Positions 17,601-25,781 of a DNA stretch of 64,000 bases are shown here, in pieces (the first letter of the stretch is position 1; each line of letters begins with the position of its first letter). A model generated the notes under the pieces. The model was not told the origin of the DNA. It saw only the letters and a program-made list of their open reading frames with translations, and searched no databases. The translations under genes and the position numbers were made by a program. This DNA comes from an uncultured Prevotellaceae bacterium (GTDB lineage Bacteria > Bacteroidota > Bacteroidia > Bacteroidales > Muribaculaceae). The stretch spans positions 1 to 64,000 of the forward strand of contig CAJLWM010000002.1 in assembly GCA_905210415.1 (NCBI GenBank), read 5' to 3'.

Positions 17601-17648
17601 CTCCACCGCCTCGGTTTGGTATTGCTGTATCTTAAACTTAAACTTCAC
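14613..17648 (-). CDS. res: Type III restriction endonuclease Res subunit
   Basis: 1011 residues, GTG start. An N-terminal superfamily 2 translocase has Walker A METGTGKT at 98-105, motif II DEPQ at 230-233, NYSATHK at about 254-260 and a late REGWDNPNVFQ plus QEVGRGLRL (motif VI). The C-terminus carries a PD-(D/E)xK nuclease: PD at 940-941 and E959-T-K961 in AETKG. This is the ATP-dependent cutting subunit that works with Mod. It is the last gene of a six-gene minus-strand operon. The 101-bp gap upstream holds two tandem hairpin repeats. Confidence 0.94.
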   Translation of the reverse strand: MKFKFKIQQYQTEAVENTVNVFAGQPAQQGQKGYRIDLGKRAQTIAFEGEDSGYSNGEIVLTNEQILDNIRDIQVAQLIQPSTSLAKGQGRVSLDIEMETGTGKTYVYIKTMFELNRRYGWCKFIVVVPSIAIREGVAKSFSMLEDHFMEHYGKKARWFVYNSSNLQQLDQFSQDSGISVMIINTQAFAASMKEGARSKESKIIYSKRDEFASRRPIDVIAANRPIIIMDEPQKMEGEATQTALKKFNPLFTLNYSATHKTKHDTIYALDAYDAYKERLVKRIQVQGFEIKNLRGTSHYLYLDGIELSPKHPPVARIELETHNAAGAIRREIKKFDVGDDLRAESGLTEYEGFTVTEINPRGRGYVTFLNGTTISCGEVIGDSNEEAMQRVQIRETIRAHFEKEKELFNRGIKCLSLFFIDEVANYRQYDEEGNEVKGKFQRIFEEEYARLVNKYMTVFDTDYDKYLRRFRPYETHRGYFSIDKKGRSVNSSVKRGSDMSDDISAYDLILKNKERLLSFEEPTRFIFSHSALREGWDNPNVFQICTLRHSNSTTAKRQEVGRGLRLCVDKDGVRQDKQTLGDDIHAINVLTVIANESYADFTSALQRETCEALRDRVTAASQDYFLGRIVKDATGEQHKISLAEASTIIGYLYQNDYVDDDGRLTPTYLAAADKGELAPLPPKLQPISEGVMKLVAGIFNPKVLDDMVEPVETSTPENNLNENFDNERFQEMWNEINNKYVYTVHYDSNELIEKVVAALRANLTVTKLQYVKVTGTQDSDKVTEFGSTKTTTSELTDVSTSNVPYDLVGDIARGARLTRRSVVKILQGIENKILLFKNNPEEFIRNVVKTIREQKATMIVEHISYNRIAGKYDSSIFVPERKLNINKVIEAQKHITPYIAFDSEGEKAFAEALEGATEVQVYAKLPRKLKIPTPVGNYAPDWAIVFNDRTVRHVFFVAETKGSLDGMELRGVEKAKTECAKKLFNRISTSKVRYGVVDKFENLYNLINGID

Positions 17649-17676
17649 GTTATTTCAGTTTTTAGTAAGTTGAAAT

Positions 17677-17750
17677 GTGTACCCGATTTTGCGTTTTCGG
17701 GTACATATTTAGCATAACGTGTACCCGATTTTGCGTTTTCGGGTACATAT
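17677..17750. repeat. Two tandem 32-bp palindromic repeats between fic and res
   Basis: Copies at 17677-17708 and 17719-17750 are identical over 32 bp. Each is a 9-bp perfect inverted repeat, TGTACCCGA and TCGGGTACA, around TTTTGCGTTT. The repeat period is 42 bp, close to four helical turns. The second copy ends on the first base of the Fic stop codon. There is no T tract in the transcribed direction, so these are not ordinary terminators. They could be an operator for res or RNA hairpins that adjust expression between genes. Confidence 0.8.
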
Positions 17751-18631
17751 TAATCGTTTTGTTCATAATAATATGAATAGTCGATACCTTTCATAAACAT
17801 CTCGCGGTCGTTTATCTTGTCAGTCAAAGCATCGGTTATCAGTTCTCTTATTCTTTGAGAATTTACCGGGCTTAGCCGCATTGCTTCCATATAGTCGGTC
17901 TTATCAATTTGGCTCCAGTCAACGCACTTTTTCAGAGAGCGTTTAAGAATTAGATCAAGCCAAATTCGAGTACTTCTGCCATTGCCCTCCATGAATGGGT
18001 GAGCTATGTTCATTTCAACATATTTATCCACTATCTCCTCAAGCGTTGTTTCGGGCATCTTCTCTATTTGTGAAAGTGTCTCACCTAAAAATCTCGAAAC
18101 AGCAAATTGAAATCCTCCCTTTGCGATATTTTTCTGACGTATCTGTCCGGCAAAGTCGTAAAGCCCACCGAACAAAAAAGCATGGATTTGCTGCAATCCT
18201 CGTGCTGTCCCCACTTCTATGGTTTGCAACAGGGTGCTATCCCATAATTGATACGCTTTATCGCGGCTTTTACTGTCTATTTGGTTTTCACCGGTAATTA
18301 ACCAGCGAGCAAAGGCTGATGCGTGTTTGCTTGGAACTGATTCTATCAACCGAAGTAATTCATCTTGAGGTAAACAATCGGTAAGATAACGCTTGCCATC
18401 TGAGGCTACGAGTTTCAGTTGGTTACAAATTGTAACCAACTCATTTCCGGCTTTTGTCAAACGATGCTTCAACACTTTCCAATAATTGCGTGGATTCTTG
18501 CTATCGGTAAGTACGGCTATTACGTCAACCACCGAGAACAACCAGCGATTGCTGTCATAGTCCCATGCCGCACGCACTTCTTGGTCATTAAAGAAGCGTA
18601 TTGATATTTTGTTTTGTTTGTCAGCAGCCAT
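17750..18631 (-). CDS. Fic-family protein with N-terminal Bro-N-like domain
   Basis: 293 residues. Residues about 8-112 look like the Bro-N type seen in phage antirepressor-like proteins ([36 protein letters not shown]). The C-terminal part is Fic: flap YDFAGQIR at about 158-165, [10 protein letters not shown], and the catalytic motif HPFMEGNGR at 211-219, complete for AMP transfer from ATP to a target hydroxyl. The last residues read SYYYEQ; S286 and E290 match the C-terminal inhibitory S-x-x-x-E-(G/N) helix of class III Fic enzymes, with Q in place of G. It starts 6 bp after mod and precedes res. Confidence 0.87.
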   Translation of the reverse strand: MAADKQNKISIRFFNDQEVRAAWDYDSNRWLFSVVDVIAVLTDSKNPRNYWKVLKHRLTKAGNELVTICNQLKLVASDGKRYLTDCLPQDELLRLIESVPSKHASAFARWLITGENQIDSKSRDKAYQLWDSTLLQTIEVGTARGLQQIHAFLFGGLYDFAGQIRQKNIAKGGFQFAVSRFLGETLSQIEKMPETTLEEIVDKYVEMNIAHPFMEGNGRSTRIWLDLILKRSLKKCVDWSQIDKTDYMEAMRLSPVNSQRIRELITDALTDKINDREMFMKGIDYSYYYEQND

Positions 18632-18637
18632 AAATTT

Positions 18638-20602
18638 TTACAGTATTTTGCAAGTGGTATCGGGGGAGTAGTTGGCAAAGAGTTGGTCGAAGTTATCGAG
18701 CACGTTGTCGTTGGCGGCACTGGCGTCTCGCATCACGAAATACACAGGCTTTTGCTTGGCTATTTCGGTGATAGTGGCTTCGTTAACGTCGCGGTCGAAG
18801 CAAGCCATGAGGTAACCGCCATCAACGCACCACACCTCTTTGCCGGCGATTTCAGTCTTTTCAATCTTAGCCGAGAGTTCGATGCCGAGGTCGAGCATCA
18901 CTTGGAACAGCAAGTCTTCGCCCGTGCGGTCAGGCTTGATGTTGTCGGCAAGAGTGAAAAGATTATTGGCATTGAAGTCATCCGGCGTGTAGTACACATC
19001 TTCCATATTGCTCGAATCGAGTTTCAGCACACGGAAACCGATGTCGAGGTCTTGAGCCATTACCCCGGCTTCTTCTTTCACTTTGCGACCGGCACGGCGT
19101 ATTCGCTCCTTGCCAATTTCGCAAATGTTGTTATAACCTGCTTTGCGAGCCTCACTCTTTTCATCTGTAACTTCCGGGAGTTGTACCATAATGAATTTGC
19201 GATGCCCACCGTCCTCTGCATTGAGTTTCATTACAGCGTGTGCGGTAGTAGCCGAGCCGCTGAAGAAGTCGAGGATAATATCATTCTCTTTTGCAATAGA
19301 ACTTACAAGTCGTTGAGCGACATATACAGGTTTAGGATTATCAAATGGAAGTCCCATAGCTGTGTCAGAACCTCCATAATACAACAAAGAAGAAACTGAC
19401 TCTGTCATATTTTCTTTTAAAAAATACTTTTGACGGGGTTGAGTTGTTTCGTCTTTTCCAAATTCGACTTTACCTAAATATAGAATTTCATCCATCTTTG
19501 AATCTGTAAAACGCCAACCTTTGGATGGTACAGGGCAAGGTTTTCTTGTAATAGGATGTAATAAAGGTCTGTGTGACCGAGTTTCAGGCTTATCAGGAGC
19601 TGCCATTGACACAGGTTGGTATATGCGCCCTTCATCATCAATGAAAGAATATGCTAATTCCCCACCACTTAATTCTGCTTTATGTTTCTTTATCCATTCC
19701 TTATATTCATCACGTACTTTTTCTGTAACTCCACCATATTTCTTAATTAAACCCTCTACTACAGACAGCATTGCTTTTGCATTTTCTTTTTCTTTCAAAA
19801 ACGGAGTTTTAATCGAAAATTCACATATATTTTTGCAAAAAACAAGTATGGATTCATGTTGATAGGCGACGCCAGCAACAATTCCTTTAGGATTTCTTTT
19901 ATCCCAAATAATTGTACCTAAATAATTATGTGCTCCAAATATTTCTTTGCAGATTGATTCTAAGATAGCTACTTCATGCTCATCTATATGAAGGAGAATA
20001 GCCCCATCTTCCGTCAGCAAATCTCTTGCCACTTTCAGACGTGGGTATATCATATTGAGCCAGTCGGTGTGGAAACGACCGTTGCTTTCGGTGTTGCGTT
20101 GCATCGGGTCAACGGTTTGATTGCCTTCATCGTCAAACAAGCCGCTTTGTGCCTCGAAGTCGTCTTTGCCTTGTGTAAAGTCGTCGTTATACACAAAGTC
20201 GTTGCCAGTGTTATATGGTGGGTCGATGTAAATCATTTTCACCTTACCGAGGTAGGTTTCACGCAACACTTTCAGCACATCGAGGTTGTCGCCCTCAATG
20301 TAGAGGTTTTGCGTGTTGTCAAAATCCACACTTTCCTCACGGCACGGGCGGAGCGTTTGCGTGGTGGGTGTGTTGGCGAGGCGTGAAGCGGCACGCTTGT
20401 CGGGCCAGGTAAACTGATAGCGTTCCTCGCCCTCATCGAGCACCTCATTCGACAACTCCGCACGGAGTTTGTCGAAATCTATGGCAAGTTCCGGCTTGCC
20501 CTCTTTATCGAGCCTTTCGGTGACGCACTGCGGAAACAACGCAGCAATCTTCTGCACATTTCCGCCCACCACGTCCCGGCTCATCATCTTTAACTTATCC
20601 AT
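18638..20602 (-). CDS. mod: Type III DNA methyltransferase Mod subunit
   Basis: 654 residues of the beta-class adenine-N6 methyltransferase type: catalytic DPPYNTG at 127-133 comes before the S-adenosylmethionine site FSGSATTAHA at 447-456. The region between (about 230-440) is the target recognition domain. It sets which sequence is methylated and, through Mod, where Res cuts. The DNA for that domain (about 19280-19920) is clearly more A/T rich than the conserved ends, as expected if recognition domains are exchanged between strains. No simple-sequence repeat for phase variation was seen. The product ends 6 bp before fic. Confidence 0.94.
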   Translation of the reverse strand: MDKLKMMSRDVVGGNVQKIAALFPQCVTERLDKEGKPELAIDFDKLRAELSNEVLDEGEERYQFTWPDKRAASRLANTPTTQTLRPCREESVDFDNTQNLYIEGDNLDVLKVLRETYLGKVKMIYIDPPYNTGNDFVYNDDFTQGKDDFEAQSGLFDDEGNQTVDPMQRNTESNGRFHTDWLNMIYPRLKVARDLLTEDGAILLHIDEHEVAILESICKEIFGAHNYLGTIIWDKRNPKGIVAGVAYQHESILVFCKNICEFSIKTPFLKEKENAKAMLSVVEGLIKKYGGVTEKVRDEYKEWIKKHKAELSGGELAYSFIDDEGRIYQPVSMAAPDKPETRSHRPLLHPITRKPCPVPSKGWRFTDSKMDEILYLGKVEFGKDETTQPRQKYFLKENMTESVSSLLYYGGSDTAMGLPFDNPKPVYVAQRLVSSIAKENDIILDFFSGSATTAHAVMKLNAEDGGHRKFIMVQLPEVTDEKSEARKAGYNNICEIGKERIRRAGRKVKEEAGVMAQDLDIGFRVLKLDSSNMEDVYYTPDDFNANNLFTLADNIKPDRTGEDLLFQVMLDLGIELSAKIEKTEIAGKEVWCVDGGYLMACFDRDVNEATITEIAKQKPVYFVMRDASAANDNVLDNFDQLFANYSPDTTCKIL

Positions 20603-20671
20603 ATATAGCTAATGTTTAATTCGTATGAAAACAGTCTTTATTCCACTTATCGATATTTGTATCGACATAAT

Positions 20672-21253
20672 TCATAATATTTTCAAATGCAATCGTTGAT
20701 TGCGTATTATATGTTCGTGATAATTCCGTTGCCAAATTCCCTGTAGGGGCGCAATATTTTGCGCCCGCCCGGTTGAATGAGGACCGGCAATATTTTGCAA
20801 TTGCAATTGACGTTTGACTTCAATGGAACAAGCGGCTTTAAATGAGCGAATAATCACAGCAAGCCTCGAATTAAAATGATTATCATCTCGCAGCTCACCA
20901 TGACGCGGCGGACGCAAACAACCGATATTTTTTTTTGAAGTTTGAATTGCTTGTGTGGGCATTGTATGTGCGGGCGCAAAGTATTGCGCCCCTACCGGCT
21001 TTTGTGCCCCCACATATAACACTATATGGATGTGATTGGGCATCACCACGTAATTCAACAACTCAACATCCTTATGATGATTTGGAATTGACAATAAACA
21101 CTCGTTTATGATATTTCCGATTGTCGATAATTCAAGCTCTCCATTATAAATATTGCCGAAAATATGTCGTTTATCATTGGCACAAATTGTAACGAAATAA
21201 ATTCCGCTATTATAATTATGCCATTCAGCCCGAAATGTATGTCTATCACTCAT
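20672..21253 (-). CDS. REP-associated tyrosine (Y1/HUH) transposase, RAYT
   Basis: 193 residues of the Y1 transposase / RAYT type. The HUH motif is in MPNHIHIV (71-78, H74 and H76) and the nucleophile candidate is Y178 in WQRNYHEHIIRN. Start ATG overlaps the stop of the DUF4391 gene (ATGA), so it is translationally coupled to a restriction operon. Two stretches of the protein (about 82-95 and 157-171) are encoded by a G/C-rich palindrome of about 24 bp present in opposite orientations. These look like REP sequences that the gene has absorbed in frame. Proteins of this family process such hairpins in other genomes. Confidence 0.86.
   Translation of the reverse strand: MSDRHTFRAEWHNYNSGIYFVTICANDKRHIFGNIYNGELELSTIGNIINECLLSIPNHHKDVELLNYVVMPNHIHIVLYVGAQKPVGAQYFAPAHTMPTQAIQTSKKNIGCLRPPRHGELRDDNHFNSRLAVIIRSFKAACSIEVKRQLQLQNIAGPHSTGRAQNIAPLQGIWQRNYHEHIIRNQRLHLKIL
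20743..20768 (-). repeat. REP-like palindrome inside the RAYT gene, right-reading copy
   Basis: GTAGGGGCGCAATATTTTGCGCCCG reads on the plus strand here. The arms GGGCGCAA and TTGCGCCC pair around a short A/T loop. The same sequence with one base changed occurs in inverse orientation at 20971-20995. Confidence 0.7.
20971..20996 (+). repeat. REP-like palindrome inside the RAYT gene, inverse copy
   Basis: CGGGCGCAAAGTATTGCGCCCC followed by TAC. It is the inverse of the palindrome at 20743-20768. Both copies keep the reading frame open. Confidence 0.7.
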
Positions 21254-21852
21254 ATTTCACCTCCTTTCAATCGCTTAATTTCATTATAGAGTTCACGCTT
21301 GCGGCGAGGTTGCTTGGTAGCGTTCATTTGACGCTCCAAGTTAGCTATTTGTTGTTGGAGTTTCTGCTTTTCCTCGTCGATTTTGATTTGTTCGGTGAGC
21401 GAGTTTTCTTGCTCCACCACAAAATTTCCAATCGAGGAAATAAGATAACTCCACACCATGTCAAAATTCAGTCCGATTAATGGCAAAGAAGCATCATTGA
21501 CTTGTAGCCATTCGGATATAAAGAATTTTGTATGGTAAGCCGCAAACCTAACCTTGTCGGCATATCGCAAAGCGAAGATAATTCGCTGCGGAATTGCCTT
21601 TGCAATAAGGACTATAGCCTTGCTGTCGAAGTCGGAACGCTTCAACTCAACATCAACCACGAAGATACCTTTAACTTCCGTTCCCTCTGCCACGGCAGGA
21701 AGTGTGGTTGAAATAATGGCATTGACAAAATCAAGTCTTGCAACGCTTGTATCGATTAACAAGCGTTGAGCGGCTGAAAACTGATATTTCTGATAAATAT
21801 TAGCTTTCGGCAGTGGCTTCTTGACTTCAGTTGATTTTGGCAGTCCGTACAT
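21250..21852 (-). CDS. DUF4391 domain protein
   Basis: 200 residues. The N-terminus GLPKSTEVKKPLPKANIYQKY and the VKGIFVVDVELKR block are typical of DUF4391, a family of unknown biochemical role found beside SNF2-type helicases and type III restriction genes. The last 50 residues are a Lys/Glu-rich coiled coil (about 150-195). It starts 3 bp after the helicase gene and its TGA overlaps the next ATG, so it is firmly inside the operon. Confidence 0.85.
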   Translation of the reverse strand: MYGLPKSTEVKKPLPKANIYQKYQFSAAQRLLIDTSVARLDFVNAIISTTLPAVAEGTEVKGIFVVDVELKRSDFDSKAIVLIAKAIPQRIIFALRYADKVRFAAYHTKFFISEWLQVNDASLPLIGLNFDMVWSYLISSIGNFVVEQENSLTEQIKIDEEKQKLQQQIANLERQMNATKQPRRKRELYNEIKRLKGGEI

Positions 21853-21855
21853 AAT

Positions 21856-24800
21856 TTATCTCACCACTAAAAAGCAAATAAGTTCAAAATCATCAAGGCC
21901 CCGGATTTCGTTTCCGAAAAGCGTGCCCGTGTCGCCGTCGAGGAAAGAGAACAAGTCGGTTTGTTCCTTTACCTTGACGATAGAGGAGATCGCGTCGCCG
22001 AGCAACTTGGAGTAAGTGCCCATGTGTGAACCATCGCGAGTTTCGCCATTGAACTTACGGCAAAGTTCCATAATCGGCTCAGCCTTGCCACGGCAAAGAT
22101 GCCGCAAATGGTCGAGCAGGTCTTTAGGTTCGAGGTGGTTGATAAACACTTGCGAATCCTTTGTGATATATACCAAATAGAATGGGTGCAAGCGGTTCTT
22201 GCGGTCGATGTTCACACTGTTGTTGCGATTCTTCAGCACATAGATTACGCCTTGTGGGTTATCGTCAGAAGCCGGAACAACAGCATGCAGCCCCATTGGG
22301 GTATGCTCGATGTCGTTGTGCTTCTTCATATATTCGAGCAAGTCGAGGCGGAACTCGTTCAAGCCCAAATCCATAATCGAAACGCCGGTGTTCATCTCCT
22401 CGATATCAACCACTTCTTCTTGCAGACGAAGAAGTTGGTCGCGACGATATTTCAAGTCGCCCTTTTCTTCGGCAGAAATCGGGTTGTCATCGCCTGTGGC
22501 AGTGAGCACCGATACTTTCATTCGAGCTTCCACGCGAGCCTTTAGGTCGATATAAGCATCGAGGTCCATATCGGGCCAGTAGTTTACAAGTTGAATGACT
22601 TCGTTTTTCGAGCCGATGCGGTCGATACGTCCGAAACGTTGAATGATACGCACCGGATTCCAGTGTATATCGTAGTTAATGAGATAGTCGCAGTCCTGAA
22701 GGTTTTGACCTTCGGAGATGCAATCGGTGGCAACGAGCACATCAATCTCATTTTTGAGATTGGGATAAAGTGCGTCACGTTCTTTCGACACCGGGGAGAA
22801 AAGAGTAAGCACTTTGTTGAAGTCAAGTTTTTCACGCAATTTCAATGTGCTTCGAGCCTCGATGTCGCCCGAAACGAGTGCAGTGTTGATGCCGTGCTTG
22901 TCGAGAATTACCTGCGAAATATTGTCGTAGATATATTGAGCCGTGTCGGAGAACGCAGTGAAGATAATGATTTTGCGGTTGTTGCCATTGATTGGGTGAG
23001 CGAATTTGTCGCGAATGTCCTGCAACAACTGCTGTAATTTACTGTCGTGCTTCGGCGTGATGTCGGCAAGCATAACGAGCAGCAAATTGAGATTATAGAG
23101 GTCTTTACTGAGATAATCTCGCCATTGCACATAGTCCATATCTTTGAGGTCGATTTTCGACTTCTTGCCGCCGATAAGCACAGCATCCTCGCGGTCATCG
23201 AAATCAAAACCGAAGTTATCACTTTCCTCTGCGGCTATTGAATAGTCATCAACCGACGTATCGCCACCATTGAAATTGTCAATGGTATTGACCGTTTCAG
23301 CGATGAATTTCTTAATCCTTTCGAGCGTGAGGCGGAAAGAGTTCACCGAACTCTCCAAGCGTTTGAGAAGATTGATGCTCATAAGGCGGCGCAAACCACG
23401 TTCTCGTCCGAGGCGTGAAAGGTTGGCATATTCATCGTCCTCGCTCTTGTTGTATTTTGCGGCTTTGCTCGCAAGAATAAAGTCCGATGGCGTGTAGATA
23501 GCGAGGTTAAGCTCGCTCAAAACACTATAGATTTCGTTAAACGTAACGGTTTTGCGGTCGGCAAGATCCGTGAGTTTAGGAGTGCGAGAGATTGGCTTCA
23601 ATCGCTTCGGGAATTTGCCGATATCGGTTGTGTCGTAATATTGTTCGATATGCTTACGCGAGCGAGCAATCGTAACGGAGTCGAGCACTTCAAAGAAATC
23701 AAAACTGAGGCTGTCGAGCAGTGCTTTTGTGGTTCGCTCCTCGGCAGGAAGTTTGCTCCAGCGGTTAAAGGCAGCCTGTGCCTGGCGGAAAATATCGTCA
23801 ATGGAGTTCTCGGTTTTGAGAAGTCCGTTGATGTTCGAGGCATCGCCCTCGTAGGCGAGAGCAAGTTGATTCTTCAAGTCATTAAAGCGGTTGTTGACCG
23901 GCGTTGCCGACAACATCAATACCTTTGTCTTGACTCCGGCTCTAATCACTTTGTTCATCAGTTGGAGATAACGGTTCTCGCGAGGGTTCTCATCGTTCTC
24001 ATCGGTAGTTACTTTGCCACCATTGCGGAAGTTGTGGCTTTCATCTATAACCACGAGGTCGTAGTTGCCCCAGTTGATGCGTTCAAGGTCTGTTCCGTTG
24101 GAATAGCCGTATGAACGCGAAAGGTCGGTGTGATAAAGCACATCATAACGAAGGCGGTCGTTTACCAATGGGTTGTTTACATAGTTGCCACGGTAGGTAA
24201 TCCAGTTGTCAAACAATTTCTTCGGGCATAGTACGAGAACCGATTTGTTGCGGTTTTCGTAATACTTAATGACCGAAAGTGCTGTGAACGTTTTGCCAAG
24301 ACCTACGCTGTCGGCAAGAATGCAGCCGTTAAACTTCTCCAACTTATTGATGATGGCGAGAGCTGCATCACGTTGGAAGTTATAGAGTTTATTCCAGATA
24401 ACGCTCGACTTGAAGCCGGTTGCCTCATTTGGCAGTACGTCTTCCGAAATATCTTCGAGAAATTCGCTGAAGATATTGTAGAGCGTTACGAAATAGATAA
24501 ACTCAGGTGCATTCTCTTTGTAGGCGTTGGTGATGTTGTCGATAACAATTTCTGTAACATCGGTAAAGCGTTCACCGTCGTACCACATTTGGTTGAATGT
24601 GGCGAGAAATTGGTCGGCATTTGGCGATGGAAGCCGCATAATTTGCGGAGCAATATTATTGCCTTTCTCGCAACCGAGTTCTGGAGTTGTAAACTCGTTG
24701 AACGGCATATAAGTGAAAAGGTCCTCGTCGTTTTCCACCGTCAAATTACCATTGACAAAGCCATTGGTAATATTTGATTTGAAGCAAGCCTTTCGGCGAA

Positions 24801-25131
24801 TCCATTCAGCACATTCTCGTGCAATCGCTTTTTGAGATAATTCGTTACGCAGACGAATCTCAAATTCCGAGCCGAAAAGATTGCGTTCACGATTGAGTTT
24901 CGGGATAAAAAACTCACGTTTCTGCTTTGATGTATTTGATTTACTGAACGTTGGAGCAGTGAAAATGAACCGCAGTTCAGCAATGTTTTCGAGTTCTTCT
25001 TTGAGTGCTTGATAAGCATAAATGGAGAACGACGCAGCGGCAATAGAAAGTCGAGAGCCGCTTTGCAAGTCGGCTTTCAGACCATCAACGACTTTCTCTG
25101 TCGTATTGTTATATAATTTGGGTGTCTCCAT
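21856..25131 (-). CDS. SNF2-type superfamily 2 helicase of the defence operon
   Basis: 1091 residues. Helicase motifs are Walker A DSVGLGKT at 274-281, DESH at 363-366, LSATPVNNR at about 411-419, and in the second RecA-like lobe DCISEGQNLQDCD and QRFGRIDRIGS (about 815-845). This is a Swi2/Snf2-like DNA translocase. The first 230 residues resemble the phospholipase-D-like region that precedes many such helicases, but I see no H-x-K motif, so that domain call is weak. It is the first gene of the operon with DUF4391, RAYT, mod, Fic and res. Confidence 0.9.
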   Translation of the reverse strand: METPKLYNNTTEKVVDGLKADLQSGSRLSIAAASFSIYAYQALKEELENIAELRFIFTAPTFSKSNTSKQKREFFIPKLNRERNLFGSEFEIRLRNELSQKAIARECAEWIRRKACFKSNITNGFVNGNLTVENDEDLFTYMPFNEFTTPELGCEKGNNIAPQIMRLPSPNADQFLATFNQMWYDGERFTDVTEIVIDNITNAYKENAPEFIYFVTLYNIFSEFLEDISEDVLPNEATGFKSSVIWNKLYNFQRDAALAIINKLEKFNGCILADSVGLGKTFTALSVIKYYENRNKSVLVLCPKKLFDNWITYRGNYVNNPLVNDRLRYDVLYHTDLSRSYGYSNGTDLERINWGNYDLVVIDESHNFRNGGKVTTDENDENPRENRYLQLMNKVIRAGVKTKVLMLSATPVNNRFNDLKNQLALAYEGDASNINGLLKTENSIDDIFRQAQAAFNRWSKLPAEERTTKALLDSLSFDFFEVLDSVTIARSRKHIEQYYDTTDIGKFPKRLKPISRTPKLTDLADRKTVTFNEIYSVLSELNLAIYTPSDFILASKAAKYNKSEDDEYANLSRLGRERGLRRLMSINLLKRLESSVNSFRLTLERIKKFIAETVNTIDNFNGGDTSVDDYSIAAEESDNFGFDFDDREDAVLIGGKKSKIDLKDMDYVQWRDYLSKDLYNLNLLLVMLADITPKHDSKLQQLLQDIRDKFAHPINGNNRKIIIFTAFSDTAQYIYDNISQVILDKHGINTALVSGDIEARSTLKLREKLDFNKVLTLFSPVSKERDALYPNLKNEIDVLVATDCISEGQNLQDCDYLINYDIHWNPVRIIQRFGRIDRIGSKNEVIQLVNYWPDMDLDAYIDLKARVEARMKVSVLTATGDDNPISAEEKGDLKYRRDQLLRLQEEVVDIEEMNTGVSIMDLGLNEFRLDLLEYMKKHNDIEHTPMGLHAVVPASDDNPQGVIYVLKNRNNSVNIDRKNRLHPFYLVYITKDSQVFINHLEPKDLLDHLRHLCRGKAEPIMELCRKFNGETRDGSHMGTYSKLLGDAISSIVKVKEQTDLFSFLDGDTGTLFGNEIRGLDDFELICFLVVR

Positions 25132-25181
25132 TATATAAGAAAGTTTGATATGTTATGCCGATTAAGGCGGTGTTTTAAATA

Positions 25182-25189
25182 CAAAGTTA
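25182..25189 (-). promoter_or_regulatory. -7 box of the defence operon
   Basis: TAACTTTG on the minus strand, about 50 bp upstream of the helicase ATG. This is the only good promoter box found ahead of the six genes. Confidence 0.5.
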
Positions 25190-25781
25190 CGAAATATTTT
25201 TTAACTAAGATGCCGAAAACTATATGTTTAAGGGCATACACCACGGCTCTTTCATTTAAGATTTCGTTGCTCACTTAAAAATGTTGTTATTTTATAGCGA
25301 GTTTTCCTTGGATGGTGAGGGCGCTTTTTGCCCGCACGGTTCATAATTCATTGGGCGATTCGACGATTGGCGGATATGTTTCCGATGATACGGATTTCTT
25401 TGATTTTCAGCGAAATAAGTGCTTAAATAAATAGGTCGAATGGCAGATTTTTTGTAACTTTATAGTTGACAATCAAAAAGTTATGAATAAAATCAAGCCA
25501 CTCGACCAAGACATTTTGATTGTAGCAACATACGATATATTCTTTAATATTTCCTTTATTATCAAGCATAAACAATACTTTTAGCCGCCTTTTCATGGTT
25601 GCTGTATTGTGCGTTTCGTGGCGCCTGTTGTGGGTGCCCTAAACCGGTTTGCATCCGCAAGTTACTAATATTATTCGATTTAGCAAATAGTTTGCGGGTG
25701 TTTTTCTGTGATTCGGGGGTGGAGTCGCATTGTTGTTGGTTAGAAGTTCACACAGATGGCGCTGACCACGCGGATGGGGTG
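25190..25781. other. Gene-poor stretch between the defence operon and the AraC gene
   Basis: No convincing gene. A 33-codon open frame starts at 25483 (begins MNKIKPLDQDIL, ends at 25584) after a near-consensus TAACTTTA box, but I do not recognise it. The rest has mixed composition and no clear repeat. Confidence 0.4.

Noticed and set aside
17677..17750. Short CRISPR array
   Set aside because: Only two repeats, a 10-bp spacer, each repeat is a full palindrome and no cas gene is nearby.
25483..25584. 33-codon open frame in the gap before the AraC gene
   Set aside because: No homology recognised and only a near-consensus promoter box; kept as a note in the gap description rather than as a gene.
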